Source: a virus. From it: a stretch of DNA of 35,528 nucleotides. Positions 26,043-32,092 of the stretch are shown one piece after another. The stretch lies in the IMG/VR virus record IMGVR_UViG_3300032271_000184, positions 1 to 35,528 of that record; one strand, written 5' to 3'. A program made the position numbers and the translations under genes. The first letter of the stretch is position 1; each line of letters begins with the position of its first letter. The notes under the pieces were generated by a model. The model ran no database searches, had not been told where the DNA came from, and saw only the letters and a program-made list of their open reading frames with translations.

Positions 26043-26332
26043 ATTACACACCAAAACCCAACACTGGCATGTTGTGGCCCAACGATTACAAGAACGCAGA
26101 AAACCAGCCCGACAAGCGCGGCGATTTGTTTCTAGACCGTGCTTTGTTGAAGCGCTTGATGAATTCAGATGCAGACTTAATAAAACTCACCATCTCTGGT
26201 TGGTCAAAAAATTTGAACGGCAAAGACTGCCTGTCCATACAAGCTGCTGAACCATATGTCAAAGCACAGCCAGCACAACCCAAGGCTGCTCTTAAGGTTG
26301 AAGACGAAGACGACTCGGACATCCCATTTTGA
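26039..26332 (+). CDS. Small SSB-like protein with an acidic IPF tail
   Basis: A 97-aa protein coupled to the annealing protein by ATGA. It has LIKLTISGWSKN and GKDCLSIQAAEPY, which look like strands of a small OB-type domain, and it ends in EDEDDSDIPF. The acidic tail with a terminal Asp-Ile-Pro-Phe is the hallmark of bacterial SSB C-termini, the docking site for repair and replication proteins. The protein is shorter than a full SSB (about 110-170 aa), so an atypical phage SSB is the best reading. Context with a nuclease and an annealing protein agrees. Confidence 0.65.
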   Translation: MNYTPKPNTGMLWPNDYKNAENQPDKRGDLFLDRALLKRLMNSDADLIKLTISGWSKNLNGKDCLSIQAAEPYVKAQPAQPKAALKVEDEDDSDIPF

Positions 26333-26333
26333 T

Positions 26334-26759
26334 ATGAAAACTCTTCAATTTGAAGCCATCAAACTGGCTATGAAACAAGACAAGGAGGGTTACGTGTTGA
26401 ACCTCCGCATGCACCCTGAAGAGATACCTGAAGACTTGCTGCGCGATTTTGTAGGTGCGCGGTATCAGTGTGTTCTTGTCAGGCTTGATGGGAATGACAA
26501 GCCCATGAACAAAGAGACTGAGTACGCAGGCGACAGGATTGTCCAAGCGGCTGGCGTTACGTGTAAAGACCCCGAGTTCTGGCAATACCTATTTGATGAT
26601 CTGCGCATTATGGAGCAGTCAGAAAAAGACGCTACCAACTGGCTGCGTGATTATTTGGGCATCCAGTCTCGCACCGAGTTACGCACCAACACTGTTGCAC
26701 GTGATCAATTTAATTTACTGCATAAGGAGTTTCTGCAATGGAAGCAAGGAAGAAATTAA
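26334..26759 (+). CDS. Conserved phage protein of the recombination block
   Basis: The start is placed at ATG 26334, one base after the previous stop; an earlier in-frame start at 26256 would lie deep in the SSB-like gene. The 141-aa product begins KTLQFEAIKLAMKQDKEGY, suggesting strands, and has FVGARYQCVLVRLDGNDKPM and later AGDRIVQAAGV. I recognise it as a protein often found beside phage ERF/SSB genes, but I know no function. Its 3' end overlaps the next gene by 22 bases. Confidence 0.5.
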   Translation: MKTLQFEAIKLAMKQDKEGYVLNLRMHPEEIPEDLLRDFVGARYQCVLVRLDGNDKPMNKETEYAGDRIVQAAGVTCKDPEFWQYLFDDLRIMEQSEKDATNWLRDYLGIQSRTELRTNTVARDQFNLLHKEFLQWKQGRN

Positions 26760-27022
26760 TTCCGTATTCGGTGTACCTGCCGCCTGAGTACTACGCCAAG
26801 ATTAAAGCTGCCGCCAAAGACCGCAAGGCATCTGGGATTGTGCGTGACGCAATCGTGCTCATGCTTGACGGTGGTGATGCATTCAAGAGCGGCTACAACA
26901 AAGCCATCAAGGATGCGTCTCAAGTAGTTTACGACTGCAAAGAAGCACAGATGGTGGCTATCAATGGCCGGGACATGGGAGCAGTCCTGACCAGCCAAAT
27001 TAACTTGTTAAAAATGCCATAA
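26738..27022 (+). CDS. Ribbon-helix-helix DNA-binding protein
   Basis: A 94-aa protein starting at ATG 26738, with AAGGAG eleven bases upstream inside the previous gene. Residues 7-45 fit a ribbon-helix-helix fold: a strand (IPYSVYLPPEYY), a helix (AKIKAAAKDRK) and a second helix (SGIVRDAIVLMLDGG). The C-terminal half is an additional helical region. Such proteins act as dimeric operator-binding repressors. Here it may regulate the early operon, although no operator was identified. Confidence 0.65.
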   Translation: MEARKKLIPYSVYLPPEYYAKIKAAAKDRKASGIVRDAIVLMLDGGDAFKSGYNKAIKDASQVVYDCKEAQMVAINGRDMGAVLTSQINLLKMP

Positions 27023-27032
27023 GGAGAACAGT

Positions 27033-27194
27033 ATGAATATCAAACTTGCACGTAGGGCAATCAGTTTGTACAACTACGACCTGGCCCCGAAACACATCAA
27101 TAGACACAACCAGAGAAGTTGGCTGCGTATGGTGGCCTTGCTAGGTGACAAGTGGCTGCTTGCAAAACCCTTGAGGCGCGAGGATTTTTTATGA
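27033..27194 (+). CDS. Small basic protein, 53 aa, unknown
   Basis: ATG 27033 is preceded by AAGGAG with ideal spacing, and the stop overlaps the next start (ATGA at 27191). The 53-residue product is strongly basic (KLARRAISLYNYDLAPKH, then NRHNQRSWLRMVALLGDKW). It may bind nucleic acid, but no family is recognised. Its ribosome site and coupling are the main support. Confidence 0.5.
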   Translation: MNIKLARRAISLYNYDLAPKHINRHNQRSWLRMVALLGDKWLLAKPLRREDFL

Positions 27195-27295
27195 AGCTGG
27201 TCACAATTTTATTTTTGTGGGTGGTTTTTACTGCATGGTTTGCACTGTTCGCATTCCTGGCAGGTGTGGTTTTTGACTTTTACTTCAAAGGATAG
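27191..27295 (+). CDS. Tiny single-pass membrane protein, 34 aa
   Basis: This 34-residue product is nearly all one hydrophobic helix (VTILFLWVVFTAWFALFAFL), ending in a short FDFYFKG tail. It overlaps the previous gene by ATGA and is followed 2 bases later by another membrane-type small gene. Such micro-proteins in phage early regions may act on the host membrane; the function is unknown. Confidence 0.45.
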   Translation: MKLVTILFLWVVFTAWFALFAFLAGVVFDFYFKG

Positions 27296-27297
27296 AT

Positions 27298-27420
27298 ATG
27301 AAAAATTTGTACCAAGCAATCACATCCGCAGTGCTTGCCGGAATTTTCTGTGCATACAGCGAGTACCGTTTTGTCCGGCATATGCAAAATGGTGGCAACC
27401 CTGACGACCTACCATTCTAA
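27298..27420 (+). CDS. Tiny membrane protein with an SSB-like tail, 40 aa
   Basis: A 40-aa product with a hydrophobic N-terminal helix (about residues 4-20, LYQAITSAVLAGIFCAY), a basic patch (EYRFVRH) and a C-terminus NPDDLPF. The final Asp-Asp-Leu-Pro-Phe closely resembles the SSB interaction tail and the end of the SSB-like protein 1 kb upstream. It could tether SSB-tail-binding proteins to the membrane, or the match may be chance. Confidence 0.45.
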   Translation: MKNLYQAITSAVLAGIFCAYSEYRFVRHMQNGGNPDDLPF

Positions 27421-27432
27421 GCAGCAAATACT

Positions 27433-27672
27433 ATGAAGTACATAGCAGAGATTGAGTCAAGTGTTGCTGGTATACCTTGCGTTATCGGCGTTATCGAGTA
27501 CCAGCAGGGTGATAGTCGAGCAGACAGTGACCATGACTTCAACGGTTACAGCGAGTGGCACATATGCGACCACCGTGGACGCACAGCGCCCTGGTTGGAA
27601 AGCAAGTTAACCAATGCAGAGCAGATCCGAATTGAGTCTGAAATCACCGAGCACTTGCAGAAGGAGAAATGA
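27433..27672 (+). CDS. Conserved small phage protein, 79 aa
   Basis: A 79-residue product with an alternating pattern (YIAEIESSVAGIPCVIGVIEY) and a His/Trp-containing middle (FNGYSEWHICDHRGR). I know similar small proteins from phage early regions but no function. Its last codons (CAGAAGGAGAAA) supply the AAGGAG site for the next gene. Confidence 0.5.
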   Translation: MKYIAEIESSVAGIPCVIGVIEYQQGDSRADSDHDFNGYSEWHICDHRGRTAPWLESKLTNAEQIRIESEITEHLQKEK

Positions 27673-27673
27673 A

Positions 27674-27886
27674 ATGAATGAACGAATCAAAGAGCTTGCG
27701 GAACAGGCTGGAGCAGTTTTTACTGATTCTCATGCTGCATCGTTGTTAGACGGTGAAATAGAAAGGTTCGCCGCACTGATTGTGCGTGAGTGTGCTGAAG
27801 TCGCGGCTGAAACAGTTTGCGAGGCAGAAGGTGTTGATTTTGGTTTGGTAGAAGAATGCTATAAACATTTTGGAGTTAAAGAATGA
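27674..27886 (+). CDS. Small accessory protein with an RECAEVA module
   Basis: The start is ATG 27674, after AAGGAGAAATGAA; an in-frame start at 27614 lies inside the previous gene. The 70-aa product reads IKELAEQAGAVF, then IERFAALIVRECAEVA. This layout (a helix, then an Arg-Glu-x-Cys-Ala core) is shared with the next three genes, where the core is EREACA. I know such proteins from Betaproteobacterial phages without a function. It is coupled to the next gene by ATGA. Confidence 0.5.
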   Translation: MNERIKELAEQAGAVFTDSHAASLLDGEIERFAALIVRECAEVAAETVCEAEGVDFGLVEECYKHFGVKE

Positions 27887-28125
27887 CACACACAGAAGAA
27901 CTGATTGCGCGTCTGCGCGACACCGCAAGCCGGGGCGTATCGGCATGGGGTGACTTGCAGCAAGAGGCCGCTGATGAGCTTGAGACGCTGATGAATGCAG
28001 TAGCCGAAGAGCGCGAGGCGTGTGCGAAGGTGTGTGAACATGAATGGTCAAACGCTGTTGAACGTGAATTCAGCGAACAGTGTGCCGCAATTATCCGGGG
28101 CCGCGAACTAAGGGAACAGGCATGA
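27883..28125 (+). CDS. Small accessory protein with an EREACAKV module
   Basis: An 80-aa product with ELIARLRDTASRGV at the start, LQQEAADELETL in the middle and AEEREACAKVCEHEW near residue 41-55. The Cys pair in the module could bind metal, but spacing is not conserved in its neighbours. It overlaps genes on both sides by ATGA. The last codons include AGGGAACAGGC, the putative ribosome site of the next gene. Confidence 0.5.
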   Translation: MTHTEELIARLRDTASRGVSAWGDLQQEAADELETLMNAVAEEREACAKVCEHEWSNAVEREFSEQCAAIIRGRELREQA

Positions 28126-28328
28126 CACAAGATGAAATATTTGAGATAGCTAAACAAGCTGGGTTTATGCGGCACCTTGGGGTTATCTGTATCCCCAATT
28201 TCCAAAGTCTTGAACGCTTTGTTGAGTTGATTGCAGCGGACGAGCGTGAGGCGTGTGCGAAGTGGCTTGAGGACGAAGTAGACGCGCCAAATTGGGCAGA
28301 GCAAATCAGAGCAAGGGGACAAGCATGA
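28122..28328 (+). CDS. Small accessory protein with an EREACAKW module
   Basis: The start at ATG 28122 overlaps the previous stop (ATGA). The 68-aa product begins QDEIFEIAKQAGF, similar in plan to the gene at 27674, and continues LERFVELIAADEREACAKWL. It ends ARGQA, where the DNA AGGGGACAAGC serves as the next gene's ribosome site. Function unknown. Confidence 0.5.
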   Translation: MTQDEIFEIAKQAGFMRHLGVICIPNFQSLERFVELIAADEREACAKWLEDEVDAPNWAEQIRARGQA

Positions 28329-28642
28329 ATAATAAACAACCCCGCGAAGGTTTTGAGGCGCACATCAATGATTGCATTGAGAGCGAAGGCGGCTTAATGC
28401 AGGCTTTGCAGCGTGACGCGGCTGGCGACTACGTGACGCATTGGGTCGCTGAAAAGTTTGTGATTTGGCAAGTCGCATCTTCAAAAGAGCGCGAGGCCTG
28501 TGCAGAGGTGGCAAAAGAGCAAGCAGCAAAGTACGCACCGGGCGGCAGCTTACACACAATGATGAACATTGACACCACACGGGCGGCTGCGGCGGCTTGC
28601 GAACACGTAGCGCATCTTATTAACGAAAGGGGACAAGCATGA
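28325..28642 (+). CDS. Small accessory protein with an EREACAEV module
   Basis: The start at ATG 28325 overlaps the previous stop (ATGA). The 105-aa product has FEAHINDCIESEGG, then WQVASSKEREACAEVAKEQ and CEHVAHLINERGQA at the end. The final ERGQA is encoded by nearly the same junction DNA as the end of the preceding gene. It is the fourth member in a row with the R-E-x-C-A-type core. Function unknown. Confidence 0.5.
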   Translation: MNNKQPREGFEAHINDCIESEGGLMQALQRDAAGDYVTHWVAEKFVIWQVASSKEREACAEVAKEQAAKYAPGGSLHTMMNIDTTRAAAAACEHVAHLINERGQA

Positions 28643-29493
28643 CTAAATATCGCAAAAAGCCCGTGGTCATTGAGGCCACACAATGGTTCAAGATGGGCGA
28701 CCACCCGATGGTTCATAAACCTATAACAACGGTGGAATTAAATTCGGAATGGGAAAGGCGGCAGGGACTTCCTGAAGGTTCGCTTGGCGAAATAAAAACT
28801 CTTGAAGGCTACCTGTTAGTCACCCCCGGCGACTGGATTATCACAGGCGTAAAGGGCGAGCATTACCCTGTAAAATGTGACATTTTTGAGTTGACCTATG
28901 AGTTGGCGCAGCCAGTGCAGGAGCCGGGGAAACTTTGGCTATGGAAAAACTTTGTTGACGGCAAGCCGGAATATTTGGCTTTTGACAACGCATTTCCTTG
29001 TATGTCGGAAGGTGGCGACCCGCTAACTATTGGAGAGCCATGCGGATGGGCGCTTTTAAAACCTTCTGTCAACGGCCGACCAACAAGGAGGTCTGAGCAG
29101 GAGGCAGTTGACACAGTGATGCGCCTTACACCCCTGCCAGTGCAGCCAGTGGGACAACTTTGCGAGGAGGCATATGGGCGTGGGCAAGTCATGTGGTTCA
29201 AACAACCTGCTGACGGTGCACTGCTTTATGCCGCTCCAACCATGCCAGTGCAGGAGCCTGATTACTGGCTTGGATATGGATTGCAAACTCATACAGAGAA
29301 GCCATTTGAAAACGCCACCGCTCTCTACACCACCTCACCAAAGCGCGAATGGGTAGGGCTGACGGATGAGGAGATTTGTCGGGAGTATCAAAGTATTTGG
29401 TCTTTCCACCCACGACATGAACCTGAGTTGGCTAAAGACACTATTAAGTTATTTCGAGCTTTGGAAGCCTTGTTAAAGGAGCGCAACACATGA
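28639..29493 (+). CDS. Modular phage protein: YRKKPVVIEA domain plus EWVGLTDEE module
   Basis: A 284-aa product. Residues 1-90 form a domain widespread in phages: KYRKKPVVIEATQW, later VTPGDWIITGVKGEHYPV and DIFELTYE; it resembles the PGDYG-type family, function unknown. The middle (about 180-200, RGQVMWFKQPADGALLYAAP) looks like another reused piece. Residues about 237-250 contain REWVGLTDEEICREY, a module that also appears in the next gene and in variants near 30.7 and 31.2 kb. The gene looks like a fusion of three exchangeable modules. It is coupled at both ends by ATGA. Confidence 0.6.
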   Translation: MTKYRKKPVVIEATQWFKMGDHPMVHKPITTVELNSEWERRQGLPEGSLGEIKTLEGYLLVTPGDWIITGVKGEHYPVKCDIFELTYELAQPVQEPGKLWLWKNFVDGKPEYLAFDNAFPCMSEGGDPLTIGEPCGWALLKPSVNGRPTRRSEQEAVDTVMRLTPLPVQPVGQLCEEAYGRGQVMWFKQPADGALLYAAPTMPVQEPDYWLGYGLQTHTEKPFENATALYTTSPKREWVGLTDEEICREYQSIWSFHPRHEPELAKDTIKLFRALEALLKERNT

Positions 29494-29744
29494 CTAACCT
29501 AGCTAAAACGAGTGAAATAATAAATAAAGTCTTACGCCAAATTATGGAAGAAAAGTTTGAGCGTGAGTGGGTAGGGCTGACCGATGATGAGTTAATGAAG
29601 TGCGTGGTATTTAAACAAATTCCGTATGACCCGCCCTATATCGACAAGGACGGTGTGAAGTTTGTAGCCAGCCATGAAGTGTCGCTACGGGCAACCTACG
29701 AGAAAATTGAACAAGCCCTGAAGGAGAAGAACAATGAGAATTGA
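29490..29744 (+). CDS. Small accessory protein with an EWVGLTDDE module
   Basis: An 84-aa product with REWVGLTDDELMKC near residues 25-38, nearly identical to the module in the preceding gene. It ends EQALKEKNNEN; the codons for KEKN read AAGGAGAAGAAC and act as the ribosome site for the gene starting at 29734, which overlaps by 11 bases. Function unknown. Confidence 0.5.
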   Translation: MTNLAKTSEIINKVLRQIMEEKFEREWVGLTDDELMKCVVFKQIPYDPPYIDKDGVKFVASHEVSLRATYEKIEQALKEKNNEN

Positions 29745-29952
29745 CGGGCTACTAATCTGCGCGGTGTGCGACAAGCCCGTGGAGAAAATGCAGGTTTATG
29801 ACGAGGCGCTTACGGATACCAAGGTGTTTACGGCTTACTGCCACGGCGAAACGGAGCGGCAAGTATTGACCTCGTTCTTCATGCTCAATGCGGACAAGAT
29901 TAATTTTGTTCGTGCGTTTGAAAGACCTGTGTTGGAGAAAAACAATGGATGA
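29734..29952 (+). CDS. Small protein with a possible zinc site
   Basis: A 72-aa product with Cys9-x-x-Cys12 (LICAVCDKP) and Cys36-His37 (AYCHGETE), an arrangement compatible with one zinc ion. The second half (TSFFMLNADKINFVRAFE) is probably helical. It overlaps both neighbours, and its final LEKNNG codons hold the GGAG site for the next gene. No family recognised. Confidence 0.5.
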   Translation: MRIDGLLICAVCDKPVEKMQVYDEALTDTKVFTAYCHGETERQVLTSFFMLNADKINFVRAFERPVLEKNNG

Positions 29953-30124
29953 CAAAGAACTGCTTGATTACGTTGAGCAAGAGCTGTTCTACGCAATGCT
30001 CAATGGCGTTGCAACCTTAGACCATCTTGGTTATACCGAGTTTGAGTCTGGCTCTTGGTCAGTGCGGCTCCGCGCAGATCAGATTGCCCGACTGTTGGAC
30101 ATGTCGAAAGGAAAGAACAAATGA
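29945..30124 (+). CDS. Small phage protein, 59 aa
   Basis: ATG 29945 is chosen because TTGGAGAAAAAC lies just upstream; an in-frame start at 29888 is buried in the previous gene. The product is acidic at first (DDKELLDYVEQELFYAML) and contains TLDHLGYTEFESGSW. It ends SKGKNK with a GGAAAGAAC ribosome site inside those codons. Unknown function. Confidence 0.45.
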   Translation: MDDKELLDYVEQELFYAMLNGVATLDHLGYTEFESGSWSVRLRADQIARLLDMSKGKNK

Positions 30125-30300
30125 AAACGAAACAAGAAATCAAAGAAGAAATCATTGAGTTGTATGGGGCAACTCAAGCCTTGGGCGAGGCAATGAACTT
30201 CCTTCATGCACAACGCATGGAAAAAAGCAAACAGATGATGGCGCTAAACCATATGCTCAGATACATGGGCGAAGACGATTCTGAGGAAAAGAACAAATGA
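30121..30300 (+). CDS. Small helical protein, 59 aa
   Basis: The start at ATG 30121 overlaps the previous stop (ATGA). The product is almost entirely predicted helix (KQEIKEEIIELYGATQAL, then MNFLHAQRMEKSKQMMALNH) and could form a coiled-coil dimer. It ends EEKNK, and the codons GAGGAAAAGAAC precede the next ATGA. Unknown function. Confidence 0.45.
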   Translation: MKTKQEIKEEIIELYGATQALGEAMNFLHAQRMEKSKQMMALNHMLRYMGEDDSEEKNK

Positions 30301-30476
30301 AACCATTTGAAGAAATTGCCAAAGAAGCCAAGGTAGAACTAACCCCCGAGATGCGCCTGTTTGGGTGTTTTGTGCAACGCTATGCCCTGATTGAGTACTG
30401 GGAGGCGGCGGCAAAGCAAGCAAAATATCAGCACGACACATTTGAAAAGTTTTTAAAAGGGGAGAAGAACACATGA
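30297..30476 (+). CDS. Small phage protein, 59 aa
   Basis: It opens at ATG 30297, overlapping the previous stop, and closes at TGA 30476, overlapping the next start. The 59-residue product (EEIAKEAKVELTPEMRLFG, then CFVQRYALIEYWEAAAKQ) is largely helical and ends KGEKNT. The coupling at both ends and the AAAGGGGAGAAG site in its last codons support it as a real gene. Unknown function. Confidence 0.5.
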   Translation: MKPFEEIAKEAKVELTPEMRLFGCFVQRYALIEYWEAAAKQAKYQHDTFEKFLKGEKNT

Positions 30477-30772
30477 CACGAGACGAAGAAATTGAACGCC
30501 AGAACGAAAAAATTCAGTTCCTTGCCCGAACCAATATGTTGTATAGCGATTGGGAGCATCGTGATACACAAGTCACAAGCCAGTTAATCCGCAAAGGTAT
30601 TGACGAAGCAAAAATCAATGCTGAGTTACGAGCAGAGATTGAGCAACTCAAACAACGTGAATGGCGGGAATTAACAGGCGCGGAGGTTAAAGCGATTAGA
30701 GACGAGGCAGGGTCAATCGACGATGCTATATACATCGCAGAGCGCAAACTCAAGGAGAAGAACACCACCTGA
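30473..30772 (+). CDS. Coiled-coil accessory protein with an EWRELTGAE module
   Basis: A 99-aa product. Residues about 35-65 form a helical coiled-coil segment (INAELRAEIEQLKQREW). REWRELTGAEVKAIRDEAG is a diverged version of the EWVGLTDEE module. It ends KLKEKNTT with AAGGAGAAGAAC in the codons, although no gene begins there, so this may be the relic of a lost coupled gene. 116 bases follow before the next gene. Confidence 0.5.
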   Translation: MTRDEEIERQNEKIQFLARTNMLYSDWEHRDTQVTSQLIRKGIDEAKINAELRAEIEQLKQREWRELTGAEVKAIRDEAGSIDDAIYIAERKLKEKNTT

Positions 30773-30888
30773 ATGCTATCTGCCCCAAGGCTTTTTCTGT
30801 AATTTCCAGCGGGGCGGTAAAGTGCGTCAAACGCGGGCGGCAAATGCGTGACAGTCGGAGAGACGACACCTAACTAACTGGAGAAGAA

Positions 30889-31113
30889 ATGAACGAACAA
30901 AACAACGGTGGCCCAGCGTTTCCAGCGCCAGCAGGAGTGAGCCACATCACAGAACAGGGCATGACCTTACGCGATTATTTTGCAGCGAAGGCGTTGACGG
31001 GGATTCTTTCTGCAAATGGTGATGCAAACGGGTATCTTGAGTATGAAGAAAATATGGTTGCAAAGAATGCGTACAAATTGGCAGACGCAATGCTGAAAGC
31101 GAGAGCAGCATGA
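30889..31113 (+). CDS. Conserved phage protein with a GMTLRDYFAAKAL motif
   Basis: A 74-aa product with GGAG before ATG 30889. It begins NEQNNGGPAFPAPAG, then GMTLRDYFAAKALTG, and ends AYKLADAMLKARAA. I recognise this as a very common small phage and prophage protein of unknown function. It is coupled to the next gene by ATGA at 31110. Confidence 0.65.
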   Translation: MNEQNNGGPAFPAPAGVSHITEQGMTLRDYFAAKALTGILSANGDANGYLEYEENMVAKNAYKLADAMLKARAA

Positions 31114-31388
31114 CCTACGAAGAGTTTTTAACATTTATACCCACCGAGTGCATGTACGAAGCTAATTACACGGACAGCGATGGTCGAGACATTCTTGTGA
31201 TTCGAATGCTTGATGCATATGGCATGGTAAACAAAGCACAGCGCCAGTGGCAGGGACTAACAGATGAGGAGCGAGACAGCGTGCTTGACTCTGTTCCCGC
31301 AAACAATATAGGCGGTGAGTACTACAGCGAAGAGATTACTGAAATTGCAAAAGCCATTGAAGCCAAACTTCAACTTAAAAACAGATGA
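31110..31388 (+). CDS. Small accessory protein with a QWQGLTDEE module
   Basis: A 92-aa product with FIPTECMYEANYTDSDGRD at the start and RQWQGLTDEERDSVLD in the middle, a further variant of the EWVGLTDEE module. The rest (EEITEIAKAIEAKLQ) is helical, ending KNR before the NinG-like gene. Unknown function. Confidence 0.5.
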   Translation: MTYEEFLTFIPTECMYEANYTDSDGRDILVIRMLDAYGMVNKAQRQWQGLTDEERDSVLDSVPANNIGGEYYSEEITEIAKAIEAKLQLKNR

Positions 31389-31975
31389 AGCAAGACTACA
31401 AAACTCAAAAGCAAAAGAAGTGCGCCGTTTGTAAATTGAGTTTTACGCCGTGGATGCCGATGGCTAAAGTGTGCTCTCCTGCTTGTGCTGTTTCCCTAAC
31501 CGTCTCCAGGCGAAGCAAAGCCGAAAAGTTGGCGGCTATTAAGGATCGCAAAGAGACAAAGGTAAGACTGGAGCGTCTTAAAACACCGTCTCAGCATGAA
31601 TCCGAATGCCGCGCTATCGTGCAGAAGATTGCCCGCATCCGTGATCGGTTTGACGGTTGTATCTCATGCCATATGCCAGCCAACTACGGCGGTATGTGGC
31701 ACGGCTCACACTTTAGGCCAGCCGGGAATAATGCTGCTGTTCAATTCCATCTGTGGAATATCCACAAGGCTTGCGCACAATGCAACCTACACAAGAGCGG
31801 TAACTTGTCAGCCTACCGTCCGCGCCTGATTGAGAAGATCGGTGCCGACAAAGTAGCTTGGCTTGAATCTCAAAACCAAGTCGTCAAAACCAGTGTGCCT
31901 TACCTCATTCGGTTCAAGGCCGTGATGGGTAAGAGGCTGCGTAGACTTGAGAAGCAAATTGCTTTACACAACTAA
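31385..31975 (+). CDS. ninG: NinG/Rap-like recombination endonuclease
   Basis: A 196-aa protein. Two metal-type Cys clusters are visible: Cys13-x-x-Cys16 with Cys30 and Cys34 (KKCAVC, KVCSPAC), and Cys92-x-x-Cys95 with Cys130-x-x-Cys133 (GCISC, ACAQCN). Between them GMWHGSHFRPAGN and FHLWNIHKAC carry the histidines and asparagines of an HNH-like core. That plan and the final NLSAYRPRLIEKIG match lambda NinG (Rap), which cleaves branched recombination intermediates. It would complement the nuclease/ERF pair upstream. The length is close to lambda NinG (204 aa). Confidence 0.85.
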   Translation: MKQDYKTQKQKKCAVCKLSFTPWMPMAKVCSPACAVSLTVSRRSKAEKLAAIKDRKETKVRLERLKTPSQHESECRAIVQKIARIRDRFDGCISCHMPANYGGMWHGSHFRPAGNNAAVQFHLWNIHKACAQCNLHKSGNLSAYRPRLIEKIGADKVAWLESQNQVVKTSVPYLIRFKAVMGKRLRRLEKQIALHN

Positions 31976-31999
31976 AACTAGATAATTGAAAGCATAACT

Positions 32000-32092
32000 A
32001 TGACCTACACTCAAAAAGTTGTGATTGGTGCTGCAACGTTGTATCAAGGTGACTGCATGGCTTACATGCCAGGTGGTGGAGGGCAAGCGTAA
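32000..32092 (+). pseudogene. Short open frame resembling the N-terminus of a DNA methyltransferase
   Basis: The 30-codon frame reads VVIGAATLYQGDCMAYMPGG before a stop immediately followed by the intact methyltransferase start. The Leu-Tyr-x-Gly-Asp-Cys pattern matches the N-terminal strand of phage N4/N6 methyltransferases, and the next gene has HFGDCLETL at the same place. It is probably the stump of a replaced or duplicated methylase; a functional leader peptide cannot be excluded. No clear ribosome site precedes it. Confidence 0.45.

Noticed and set aside
30773-30888. Possible gene or promoter in the 116-base gap before 30889
   Set aside because: No frame with a ribosome site and no -35/-10 pair found; only the GGAG site of the next gene is evident.
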